Source of the DNA: Candidatus Zambryskibacteria bacterium RIFOXYD2_FULL_43_10
Lineage (GTDB): Bacteria > Patescibacteriota > Minisyncoccia > Phycocordibacterales > Zambryskibacteraceae
Length of the DNA stretch: 5,663 bases
Assembly (NCBI GenBank): GCA_001825475.1
Contig: MHWZ01000024.1
Coordinates: 533 to 6,195, forward strand
Direction: 5' to 3'
The notes below the pieces were generated by a model, which was not told the origin of the DNA, did no database searches, and saw nothing but the letters and a program-made list of their open reading frames with translations. Shown in pieces: positions 1 through 5,563 of this stretch (position 1 is the stretch's first letter; every line of letters begins with the position of its first letter). Made by a program: the position numbers and the translations under genes.

Positions 1-520
1 TGCCTTCGTACCAGCAGCCATAGCGGACGCACAGGCTGCCGTCCGCCGGGTCACGGAAGATGTCGTCCCAGAAGTAGATGTAGATGGTGTTGCCATCTGC
101 ATCCCTCTTCCACGACTCCGGCCACAACTTGGGGTGCTCCTCGAAGTAGTCCAGCACCTTCGCGCTGATGTTGCCACCGCGAACCTCGAGTTCCTTACGG
201 AGTTCGTGGCCGACGATATAATGGTCACCCTGCTGACCCGCCGACAGGAAGAGTTCGATCTTCTTGCCATCGAGGTAGAGGTCGTCGCCACGACGCTCGA
301 GCTTCACGATGCCGGACTTGGCCGGACTGACCCGCTCCGCGCCACTGAACGGCAACTTGCAGAGTTGCGAAAGATCAATCATACCCTCGAGAGTTTGGAC
401 GGTGACATTCTTCAGCCACAGTTTGAACTCCTCGAAACGCTTCCGACCATACTCTCCACCCACCTGTTGCATAAGTTCTGTGAGCGGCCCCTGTAATTCA
501 GAGACATCTACTTTTTTCAT
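1..520 (-). CDS. Unnamed CPR-type conserved protein, C-terminus cut by window edge
   Basis: An open frame on the minus strand starts at ATG 520-518 and runs 173 codons off the left edge with no stop. The start is well supported by AAAGGAG about 5 nt upstream and by a near-consensus promoter further up. The protein is soluble, with no signal peptide or membrane segment. Recognisable parts are a charged N-terminus (residues 1-40), a middle segment ending in KKIELFLSAGQQGDHYIVGH (about 86-105), LRKELE, a helical stretch with KVLDYFEEHPKLWPESWK (about 121-138), and a tryptophan/tyrosine-rich end IYIYFWDDIFRDPADG...VRYGCWYEG (147-173). From memory this resembles an uncharacterised family frequent in Parcubacteria, where the same kind of segment ends in an aromatic, Asn/Asp-rich tail that varies between copies. 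That recall is unverified. Codons look richer in G/C at third positions than those of the neighbouring RT gene. Function is unknown. Confidence 0.85.
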   Translation of the reverse strand, partial: MKKVDVSELQGPLTELMQQVGGEYGRKRFEEFKLWLKNVTVQTLEGMIDLSQLCKLPFSGAERVSPAKSGIVKLERRGDDLYLDGKKIELFLSAGQQGDHYIVGHELRKELEVRGGNISAKVLDYFEEHPKLWPESWKRDADGNTIYIYFWDDIFRDPADGSLCVRYGCWYEG

Positions 521-537
521 AACAACTCCTTTCGTTG
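521..537 (-). promoter_or_regulatory. Ribosome binding site of the left-edge gene
   Basis: On the minus strand the sequence reads CGAAAGGAGTTGTT immediately before the ATG. The AAAGGAG core is a strong Shine-Dalgarno match at about 5 nt spacing and fixes the start at 520. It is the clearest ribosome binding site in the window; the other genes here lack a comparable one. Confidence 0.8.
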
Positions 538-561
538 TGCCAGCGGACCACCGATATGGTA

Positions 562-609
562 GTCATAGCCAGAAATCCCCAGTCATTTCGAGGAACTTTT
601 GGCTATGAC
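562..609 (-). promoter_or_regulatory. Inverted repeat in the 5' leader of the left-edge gene
   Basis: GTCATAGCCA (562-571) is perfectly complementary to TGGCTATGAC (600-609), a 10-bp stem. Directly inside it GAAAT (572-576) can pair with ATTTC (585-589), extending the helix with a one-sided bulge. The element lies between the predicted transcription start (about 637) and the ribosome binding site (about 530), so it would be in the mRNA leader. No T-tract follows on either strand, so it is not a simple terminator. It may be an operator palindrome, an mRNA stabiliser or a cis-regulatory RNA. The sequence shows only the structure. Confidence 0.6.
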
Positions 610-643
610 CAATCGCAAGTCTTATCAAAGAACTCTGCGCACT

Positions 644-672
644 ATTGTACACCCATTTAAATTATTTGTCAA
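644..672 (-). promoter_or_regulatory. Sigma70-type promoter for the left-edge gene
   Basis: The minus strand reads TTGACA (672-667), then exactly 17 nt, then TACAAT (649-644). This is a perfect -35, optimal spacing and a 5/6 -10. The predicted start is near 637, giving a leader of about 117 nt before ATG 520. The -35 box begins only about 19 nt past the stop of the glycyl-tRNA synthetase gene, and no clear terminator lies between them. The left-edge gene therefore has its own, probably strong, promoter in addition to possible read-through from glyS. Confidence 0.8.
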
Positions 673-690
673 TAGCAAAAAGTGCCTATG

Positions 691-1872
691 TTAAGCCGTT
701 ATTTTAGATACCAGATCATTTATAAAGACTCTTTCCTGCTTGCCGCTGTCACGATCGCGAATGGTCACAGTGTCATCTTTGAGAGTATCGAAGTCTATGG
801 TGATGCAGTGGGGTGTGCCAATTTCATCTTGTCTTCTATAACGCTTGCCGATATTACCGTTATCGTCAAAGACTACAGCTCCTAGCTGCTTGCTTCTAGT
901 TTCTAGCTTTAGATTCTCATACACTTCTCGAGCCTTCGAGACTAATTCCGGTTTATTTTTCAAAAGTGGAAAAACGGCGGCGCGAACAGGAGCAATATTT
1001 TTATTTAGTTTCAGATAAGTTCTTGGTTCCCCACCTAATTCATCTTCCGTATAGGCAGACAGAAGAACAGCCAACACCGTCCGATCCACACCCAAAGAAG
1101 GTTCCACGACATGTGGAACAAATCTTTTTCTGGCCTCTTCATCAAAATAATCTAGATTGTGATTTTTCAGATCAAAATCGGTGCGATATGCCAGACCCCA
1201 CAATTCACCTCTTCCAAATGGGTAGTCGAATTGAAAATCGATGGTTCGCCTAGAATAATGAGCTCTGTCATCTTGTGATACTTCCAGCTCATGAACCTTT
1301 TCTATGCCAACTTCTTTTGCGAAACTATTCATTATTTCTCTCCAGTTTTCAAAATGTTTCTTCCATTCTTCTTCTTTGGTGAAATACTCTACTTCCATTT
1401 GTTCAAATTCCCTTGAGCGAAAAACGAAATCCCGCGGAGAAATTTCGTTTCTAAACGCCTTGCCAATTTGACCCACTCCGAAAGGAAGTTTGGGATGATG
1501 AGCATCAACTAAATTTTTAAAATCCGCGAAAATACCCTGCGCAGTTTCCGGACGTAGGTGAGAAGTTATCGCCTCATCCCCTGTCCCAACCTGAATTTTA
1601 AAAATTTCATTGCCAAAATTAGACACATGACCAGATGATTCCAAGACTTTGGGATTACTTATAATCGAAGTGTCTGTGATAAACATGTCATCACGATCAA
1701 ATATAAATCTCTGCTTCCATAAACATTTGATGTTCTCTTTTAAAATTGAACCGTAATGACCATAATTCCAGAAACCAGAGAAACCGCCATAAATTTCAGA
1801 GCTCGGATAGACAAATCCACGTCGTTTACAAAGCGAAACTATTTTCTCCATTATCCCCAGTTCTTTGTTCAT
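691..1872 (-). CDS. glyS: Glycyl-tRNA synthetase, alpha2 type, unusually short
   Basis: This is a class II aminoacyl-tRNA synthetase that charges tRNA-Gly with glycine in the cytoplasm. The N-terminus has the family signature EKIVSLCKRRGFVYPSSEIY (residues 9-28) followed by GGFSGFWNYGHYGS. RPETAQG is at 107-113, motif 2 at about 137-164 (GKAFRNEISPRDF...REFEQMEVEYF) and motif 3 at 257-270 (EPSLGVDRTVLAVL). A C-terminal anticodon-binding domain spans about 293-390 (NIAPVRAAVFPL...GKRYRRQDEIGTP). At 393 residues it is short for alpha2 GlyRS, usually about 430-510. SGHVSNFGN (80-88) runs almost directly into EIFKIQVG...LRPETAQG, where relatives carry a cysteine-containing insertion. All catalytic motifs remain. 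The ATG at 1872 overlaps the upstream stop (TAATG), suggesting translational coupling. An ATG at codon 8 (1851), preceded by GGGGATA and matching the usual family start, is an alternative. Confidence 0.93.
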   Translation of the reverse strand: MNKELGIMEKIVSLCKRRGFVYPSSEIYGGFSGFWNYGHYGSILKENIKCLWKQRFIFDRDDMFITDTSIISNPKVLESSGHVSNFGNEIFKIQVGTGDEAITSHLRPETAQGIFADFKNLVDAHHPKLPFGVGQIGKAFRNEISPRDFVFRSREFEQMEVEYFTKEEEWKKHFENWREIMNSFAKEVGIEKVHELEVSQDDRAHYSRRTIDFQFDYPFGRGELWGLAYRTDFDLKNHNLDYFDEEARKRFVPHVVEPSLGVDRTVLAVLLSAYTEDELGGEPRTYLKLNKNIAPVRAAVFPLLKNKPELVSKAREVYENLKLETRSKQLGAVVFDDNGNIGKRYRRQDEIGTPHCITIDFDTLKDDTVTIRDRDSGKQERVFINDLVSKITA

Positions 1873-3812
1873 TATGGTTGTTTGGGCTTCACCACGATAT
1901 CATCTCCTTGGATAAAAGCCGGGTCACTTACGAGACGAGTGGTTAAAGAAGAACCGTTGATGTTCACGATCTCTCCGGTCACCGTGTCTCGGCCCGAGAA
2001 AACAATACCGGTAACCAAACTCGGCGCCGTACCAATTTGACTAAGAGACGGGGCCAGAGATATTTGGAAAGCCAATTCTCTTGAAGCGGAAGAGAAGCCG
2101 GTATCGGAAGCCAGCGCGCCCAGATTCCAAGTGACAAGATTGGATGCCGGATCGTAAGAAATGTCTTCACTCGTGAAGCTCGAGGCTCCCAGCCAACTGA
2201 CACCCTGGCCTAAACTGGCGGTCACTTTCGCATCCGTCAAATCGCCTCGAGTATTACCAACACTAAAGACAATGGAATAAGTGGTGCTTTCGCCCACCAT
2301 CGGCGGGAGAGGGCCGCTATTAGCAAAGGGACCCAACGATCGAAGTACTTTGGAAGAAAAATTGACCTGCGACGATATCCTTACTGTACGAGTATCTCTG
2401 GCTAGGATTGTTCCCTGTCCGACAGTATTAACCGGCACCCCCGTCATCAAAAAATTAAGCGTAATGTCATTATTGGCGCCTCGCGATAAAGACAAGCCCG
2501 GCAGTGAAGAGAAATCTAGAGTAACTTGACCGCTCTCCCCTGGGGCAAGTTCGGGTAGACCGGAGCTATTTTTCAAACTCCAAACAACTTTTGAATCTCC
2601 GGAATCATAGAGACCGCCGCCCCCGACTCGAACAGAGAGTTTGTCCAGAGCCGCGCCCAAGAGAGCGGCCTCTAAACGAGGATTGAGTAATTTGTCCGGA
2701 AGATTATTTGTAAATCTAATAGACACGCGGGTCGTGCGAGCGGCCGGAGCCACGTAAGTTGAGACATTCTCTCCGTTGAATAAGACGTCTAATCCGATGG
2801 ATGGTCTATCTATCACAATCGTATCCAAGAGAGAAATGATGACTATCTTTAAATTATTATCCGCATTGAGAAAGTCCGAAACACCCGCATAAAACCGGAA
2901 GGTTCTCTCCTCCTTATCTTCGCCCACAAGTTGCCCGCGAATAGAAATTGTCTTCTTGCTTCCGGGGATTAAATCTCCCAAGGCCCAAAGATTATCTTCA
3001 CTCGCCGGCTTTTGAGACGAGTCAATAACACTGTATCCGTGCGGATACTCTGTTTTTAAAACAACGTTTTTGAGCGTCTCGGTGGCATTCAAGACCACAG
3101 AAACCTTGGTGGTAAAAGGTTCTCCGGACACAATAGATTGGGGATTCTCCACAGTGAGCAGAATCGGAGAATTGCCTATGACAACCTCGAAGACTTTGTC
3201 TTTGTAAAAAGTGGCATTCGAACCCTTCACTTTATATTCAACAGAAAGTTTTATCTCTTTAATTTCTCCGGAAGGACCAAGGAGGACTACGCGCGCGTTA
3301 CGAATAGTCTCGGTGCCGGCGCCTATCACTCCCAGAGTGTCTTTGGTATAGGTCAATGATTCAACGGTATTGTCAGGATTGCGGCTGCCTTGCGGATATT
3401 GTATCGAAAGATTGACAAATTCAAGATCGGCGTTATTTCTATTTGAGATGGTAATACCAAGCCCAAGTGTGTCCCCGGCCGGTATAGAAGTCGGACCAAG
3501 CACGCTGATATCAACATTCTTGGAAGAAACGAAATTCGCGCCGCCGACAAAAATAAAGCCGCTAATGCCGATGGCCGCGGCAAAAAACAAGAGAGCCAGA
3601 ACAAAAATTTTTTTCATAAAAAGACCGACCTTAGGAGGCACGCGTTCATGTTTAAGCATTTCGTCGAGCTCCGGGGTCTGCCATTTCGATTCAATCTCGG
3701 GCGATTCTAATTCCCTAACCGGACTGCGTTTGTCCAGTGGATCTCGGTAACGTGTTCGCGAATAAAGCCTGTCGTTGAGACCTTCAATTTTGCTCTTACC
3801 CTTTTCATTCAT
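1872..3812 (-). CDS. Single-pass membrane-anchored protein with repeated Ig-like/DUF11-like domains
   Basis: The 646-residue protein has a charged, proline-containing N-terminal segment (1-66), one hydrophobic segment (about 68-91, KKIFVLALLFFAAAIGISGF then FIFVGG), and then a long beta-strand-rich region. The topology suggests a cytoplasmic N-terminus and a large extracytoplasmic part. That part seems to hold at least four units resembling DUF11 or CARDB-type beta sandwiches, starting near 99 (VDISVLGPTSIPAGDTLGLG), 221 (VENPQSIVSGEPFTTKVSVV), 341 (LDVLFNGENVSTYVAPAART) and 500 (GPLPPMVGESTTYSIVFSVG). These carry recurring motifs such as LWALGDLIPG, VVWSLKN...LAPGE and VTWNLGALA. There are no cysteine pairs, catalytic motifs or sorting signal. 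A structural or adhesive surface role is inference only. Its stop overlaps the glyS start by one base. No Shine-Dalgarno precedes ATG 3812, but a TATAAT lies 11 nt upstream, which fits a near-leaderless message. Confidence 0.85.
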   Translation of the reverse strand: MNEKGKSKIEGLNDRLYSRTRYRDPLDKRSPVRELESPEIESKWQTPELDEMLKHERVPPKVGLFMKKIFVLALLFFAAAIGISGFIFVGGANFVSSKNVDISVLGPTSIPAGDTLGLGITISNRNNADLEFVNLSIQYPQGSRNPDNTVESLTYTKDTLGVIGAGTETIRNARVVLLGPSGEIKEIKLSVEYKVKGSNATFYKDKVFEVVIGNSPILLTVENPQSIVSGEPFTTKVSVVLNATETLKNVVLKTEYPHGYSVIDSSQKPASEDNLWALGDLIPGSKKTISIRGQLVGEDKEERTFRFYAGVSDFLNADNNLKIVIISLLDTIVIDRPSIGLDVLFNGENVSTYVAPAARTTRVSIRFTNNLPDKLLNPRLEAALLGAALDKLSVRVGGGGLYDSGDSKVVWSLKNSSGLPELAPGESGQVTLDFSSLPGLSLSRGANNDITLNFLMTGVPVNTVGQGTILARDTRTVRISSQVNFSSKVLRSLGPFANSGPLPPMVGESTTYSIVFSVGNTRGDLTDAKVTASLGQGVSWLGASSFTSEDISYDPASNLVTWNLGALASDTGFSSASRELAFQISLAPSLSQIGTAPSLVTGIVFSGRDTVTGEIVNINGSSLTTRLVSDPAFIQGDDIVVKPKQP

Positions 3813-3823
3813 AAAGTTACTTA

Positions 3824-3832
3824 ATTATAACA
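3824..3832 (-). promoter_or_regulatory. Extended -10 promoter for the membrane protein-glyS unit
   Basis: The minus strand reads TGTTATAAT (3832-3824), a perfect TATAAT with the TGn extension. It overlaps the reverse transcriptase stop codon (3827-3825). The hexamer 17 nt upstream, AGAACA, is only a 3/6 match to TTGACA, which is tolerable with an extended -10. The start would fall about 4-6 nt before ATG 3812, giving an almost leaderless mRNA and explaining the missing ribosome binding site. The region is AT-rich, so a chance match is possible. Confidence 0.5.
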
Positions 3833-4763
3833 TTTCTTTTGTGATATGTTCTCTAATCCTATAAGTATCCCCATGCTTCAAAAGCCCAAGATATGAAGCT
3901 TGTGATTCTTGAGATGGGTTCGTGGATAATTTTTTTAACATTCTTCTCTTAGTAGTAGTTCTCAAGACTCGGTGATTAGGAAAATGCACCCAACCAAGAA
4001 AATCAATGCCTGAAGCAAAAGTTTTGATAAAAACTTTATCTGGATGAAGCGAGAGTTTCAACTTATCGTTTAAATAACATACGATATATCGTATGTTACC
4101 CAACAAGGCAGTTTTATTGGAGGAAAGAATTACGAAATCATCGGCATATCTTATGTAGTATTTTATTTTAAGTTTATGTTTTATATATTGGTCAAATTCG
4201 TTCATATAGACATTGGCTAAAAGTTGCGAAGTAAGATTGCCGAGAGGTAGACTCTTACCATATCTTGTAGAATGAAAACTTGTGATTATTTGGTCCAATA
4301 ACCAATCGATCTCTGCATTATTGGTGTATTTTGTAACGATATATCGTAGCGAATTATGATCTATGGAAGCAAAGAACTTTTTAATATCACACTTGAGTAC
4401 CCAACATGTTCTAATATTATTCCGGCTTACTTTCTGAAAGTACTTGTGGAATTGGTTTATCGCCTTATGAGTTCCTTTGTTTAGACGGCAAGAATAGGAA
4501 CTATGAATAAATCTTTTATCAAAGTACGGATATAAAACTTTATAGACCGCGTGATGAAGTAGTCTATCTCGAACTGTTGCCTTGTGTATATTTCTTGGCT
4601 TGGGATCAGAAATGTTGAAGGCGTAATAACCGTCATGACGATAGGTTTTATTTTTTAAGTCTAAGTGTAAATCAAGAATATTATCCATTAATCTTAACTG
4701 GAACTCCTGAACATCTTTCTTGTTACGTTTTCCTCTTACAAACTCCTTCCACGCTTCGAGCAA
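3825..4763 (-). CDS. DGR reverse transcriptase
   Basis: This RNA-directed DNA polymerase would copy the template repeat into mutagenised cDNA together with Avd. Counting from TTG 4763 (312 residues), the first catalytic aspartate is D126 in WVLKCDIKKFFASIDH. The DGR-type GNLTSQ motif is at 175-180 within LPLGNLTSQLLANVYMNEFD; group II intron and retron RTs usually have QGxxxSP here. The YADD box is at 206-209 (YYIRYADDFVIL), followed by LHPDKVFIKT (239-248) and DFLGW (254-258). There is no maturase or HNH domain. The TTG start is doubtful. The same frame stays open upstream to about 4855 and encodes FKGFSHKYDDIISLENLLEA, which looks conserved, but it has no ATG, GTG or TTG in frame. A GTG at 4825-4823 is out of frame because of a 10-G run. 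The gene ends 12 nt before the membrane protein gene. Confidence 0.93.
   Translation of the reverse strand: MLEAWKEFVRGKRNKKDVQEFQLRLMDNILDLHLDLKNKTYRHDGYYAFNISDPKPRNIHKATVRDRLLHHAVYKVLYPYFDKRFIHSSYSCRLNKGTHKAINQFHKYFQKVSRNNIRTCWVLKCDIKKFFASIDHNSLRYIVTKYTNNAEIDWLLDQIITSFHSTRYGKSLPLGNLTSQLLANVYMNEFDQYIKHKLKIKYYIRYADDFVILSSNKTALLGNIRYIVCYLNDKLKLSLHPDKVFIKTFASGIDFLGWVHFPNHRVLRTTTKRRMLKKLSTNPSQESQASYLGLLKHGDTYRIREHITKEML
4075..4098. repeat. Perfect 24-bp palindrome inside the RT gene
   Basis: TAACATACGATA (4075-4086) is followed directly by its exact reverse complement TATCGTATGTTA (4087-4098). The central ACGATATATCGT recurs as a 12-bp palindrome at 4336-4347 in the same gene. In both places it encodes Arg-Tyr-Ile-Val. 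It could be a protein binding site or cruciform-forming sequence, or a coincidence of codon choice in AT-rich DNA. Confidence 0.7.
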
Positions 4764-4813
4764 ATTTTCAAGCGAAATGATATCATCGTATTTATGAGAG
4801 AACCCCTTAAAAG

Positions 4814-4823
4814 CCCCCCCCCC
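4814..4823. repeat. C10/G10 homopolymer at the divergent RT and avd starts
   Basis: Ten C on the plus strand sit where the probable N-terminal coding regions of both genes overlap head to head. For avd, ATG 4794 would read in frame only if the tract had 9 or 12 C, giving a protein starting MREPLKSPPPRVLPGVLEKI. For the RT, GTG 4825-4823 would read in frame only with 8 or 11 G, giving VGG(G)AFKGFSHKYDD. With 10, neither start is in frame. Slippage in the cell or a sequencing length error are both possible. Confidence 0.75.
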
Positions 4824-4842
4824 ACGAGTTTTACCCGGAGTT

Positions 4843-5196
4843 TTGGAAAAGATTAAGAGTGCTTACCTTCTCTGGCATAAGATTCATATCATTCTACCCC
4901 AAGTTAATCGTTACACGTTGGGTAATAGAATAGATAAGTTGTTCATAGAGATAATAGAATATATTGTGACAGCTTTCTTCCTATCTAAGAAAGAGAAGGT
5001 ACCTTATGTGCGTCTGGCTATTCGTAAATTAGACACTCTAAAGGTTATGCTACTTGTATTATGGGAGACAAGGTCAATTGAAAATAAAAACTACATAGTT
5101 TTATCAATACCTCTCGACGAAAGTGGTAAGATGCTCGGCGGTTGGTACAATCAACTAGAAAAACAAAACTCTCCGACGAAAGCCGGAGAGAAATGA
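4843..5196 (+). CDS. avd: DGR accessory protein Avd-like (four-helix bundle)
   Basis: The 117-residue protein is predicted to be almost all helical. It shows the pattern I associate with CPR Avd-like four-helix-bundle proteins: AYLLWHKIH...LPQVNRYTLGNRID (8-33), LFIEIIEYIVTAFFLSKKEK (about 34-53), VPYVRLAIRKLDTLKVMLLVLWE (54-76) and LDESGKMLGGWYNQLEKQNS (about 91-110). In studied DGRs Avd forms a basic oligomer that binds the RT and template RNA and is needed for mutagenic copying. The RT and TR on either side support the call. The start is uncertain: TTG 4843 has GGAG only 2 nt away, too close for normal use. The frame is open back to 4798 across a C10 run and has no other start codon. The gene is divergent from the RT and opposite in sense to the TR, whereas avd is often co-oriented with them. 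Its last codons also form the terminator of the TR transcript. Confidence 0.82.
   Translation: MEKIKSAYLLWHKIHIILPQVNRYTLGNRIDKLFIEIIEYIVTAFFLSKKEKVPYVRLAIRKLDTLKVMLLVLWETRSIENKNYIVLSIPLDESGKMLGGWYNQLEKQNSPTKAGEK
5157..5190 (-). terminator. Intrinsic terminator just 3' of the template repeat
   Basis: On the minus strand CTCTCCGGC (5190-5182) and GTCGGAGAG (5177-5169) form a 9-bp stem, including one G-U pair, with a TTTC loop. TTTTGTTTTTC follows (5168-5158). As plus-strand RNA the G-U pair becomes an A-C mismatch and no T-tract follows, so the element is directional. It starts about 12 nt after the TR end and lies within the last codons of avd on the other strand. It should end TR transcription before the RNA enters avd antisense. 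Confidence 0.75.
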
Positions 5197-5202
5197 AGAG
5201 AG

Positions 5203-5306
5203 TTGCGGAGGCCCGCGAACCACCAGTTGTCATCCCAATCGTTGTCGTTCTCGTTGACGTTCACGTTACGCTCGCCGTTCCAATGGTCAAACGTGGCGAA
5301 TTGCAT
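5203..5306 (-). repeat. DGR template repeat (TR)
   Basis: Read on the minus strand from ATG 5306, one frame gives QFATFDHWNGERNVNVNEND then NDWDDNWWFAGLRN. It contains eight AAC codons, at 5277-5279, 5265-5267, 5259-5261, 5253-5255, 5247-5249, 5241-5243, 5226-5228 and 5202-5204. AAC codons clustered in one frame, mixed with Trp, Gly and Phe codons poor in adenine, are the hallmark of a DGR template, because mutating their adenines gives many residues and no stop. The 3' boundary at 5203 is set by the match of TTGCGGAGG (5203-5211) with the end of the target gene at 5655-5663. The 5' boundary cannot be placed because the VR is outside the window. It is not expected to be translated; the frame upstream contains TGA stops. 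Confidence 0.88.
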
Positions 5307-5563
5307 GACAAGCCATCTGTGTCACCGCCCTTTGAATATTCTCGGGGTTGTATTTCATGTTGCATCATAATGCACCAGCTTATCATACCAAGTATCTTCA
5401 TTTTTTATTGAAGTGTCTGCATACACCACCCTATCCCAAACCTTGATCGTGGACATTCTCGATGTATGGATACTGGGTTCAGCGGCGAAAAATCAAAAAC
5501 GATGATCGCCCGCACTTGCCTACTACCATTCTAAATATTAAATCAAATTCAATAAATTGAAAA
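5307..5563 (-). other. Spacer 5' of the template repeat, probable TR RNA leader
   Basis: No full gene is visible between the TR and the terminator at 5564. On the minus strand it holds a weak promoter-like pair (TTTATT 5556-5551, 17 nt, TAGAAT 5533-5528). Next is an imperfect hairpin, 5482-5513: GCGGCGA at 5482-5488 pairs with TCGCCCGC at 5506-5513 with one bulge. It also holds a 33-codon ORF, 5456-5355, starting MSTIKVWDRVVYADTS. That ORF is in the same frame as the TR but separated from it by TGA codons at 5357-5355 and 5324-5322. A 23-codon ORF, 5358-5287, starting MKYNPENIQRAV, overlaps the first by ATGA. Neither has a good ribosome binding site. They may be remnants of a target-like gene or chance frames in a structured RNA. 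Confidence 0.4.
5528..5556 (-). promoter_or_regulatory. Possible weak promoter for the template RNA
   Basis: The minus strand has TAGAAT (5533-5528), a 5/6 match to the -10 box, 17 nt after TTTATT (5556-5551), which is only a 3/6 match to the -35. It lies just after the target gene terminator and upstream of the TR. Transcription from about 5521 to the terminator near 5160 would give an RNA of about 360 nt. The surrounding DNA is AT-rich, so this is tentative. Confidence 0.25.

Noticed and set aside
134..608. Plus-strand open frames of 120 and 99 codons
   Set aside because: They are antisense to the left-edge gene, which has a good ribosome binding site and promoter; their translations look like reverse-complement shadows.
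682..2529. Several plus-strand frames opposite glyS and the membrane protein gene
   Set aside because: They lie entirely antisense to confidently assigned genes and show no family resemblance or ribosome binding sites.
3138..3750. Plus-strand and alternative minus-strand frames within the membrane protein gene
   Set aside because: Shadows of the 646-codon frame, with no supporting signals.
3825..4763. Group II intron maturase or retron RT
   Set aside because: No maturase or HNH domain and no retron-type msr/msd structure seen; GNLTSQ, the adjacent Avd-like gene and the TR point to a DGR.
4777..4786. ATGATATCAT palindrome as a two-way extended -10 promoter for RT and avd
   Set aside because: TGATATCAT reads as an extended -10 on both strands, but no acceptable -35 is found on the plus strand and the site lies within the probable RT coding region.
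5226..5279. GTT-rich short-period repeat as a CRISPR or tandem repeat
   Set aside because: The periodicity is that of AAC codons on the other strand; there are no spacers or conserved repeat units.
5045..5411. Minus-strand 62-codon frame and plus-strand 89-codon frame near the TR
   Set aside because: The first is antisense to avd. The second runs through the TR on the wrong strand, and its valine-rich repeats are just the complement of AAC codons.
5396..5413. CTTCA/TGAAG mini-hairpin with a T-rich loop
   Set aside because: Only a 5-bp stem with the T-run inside the loop, so not a terminator and likely chance.
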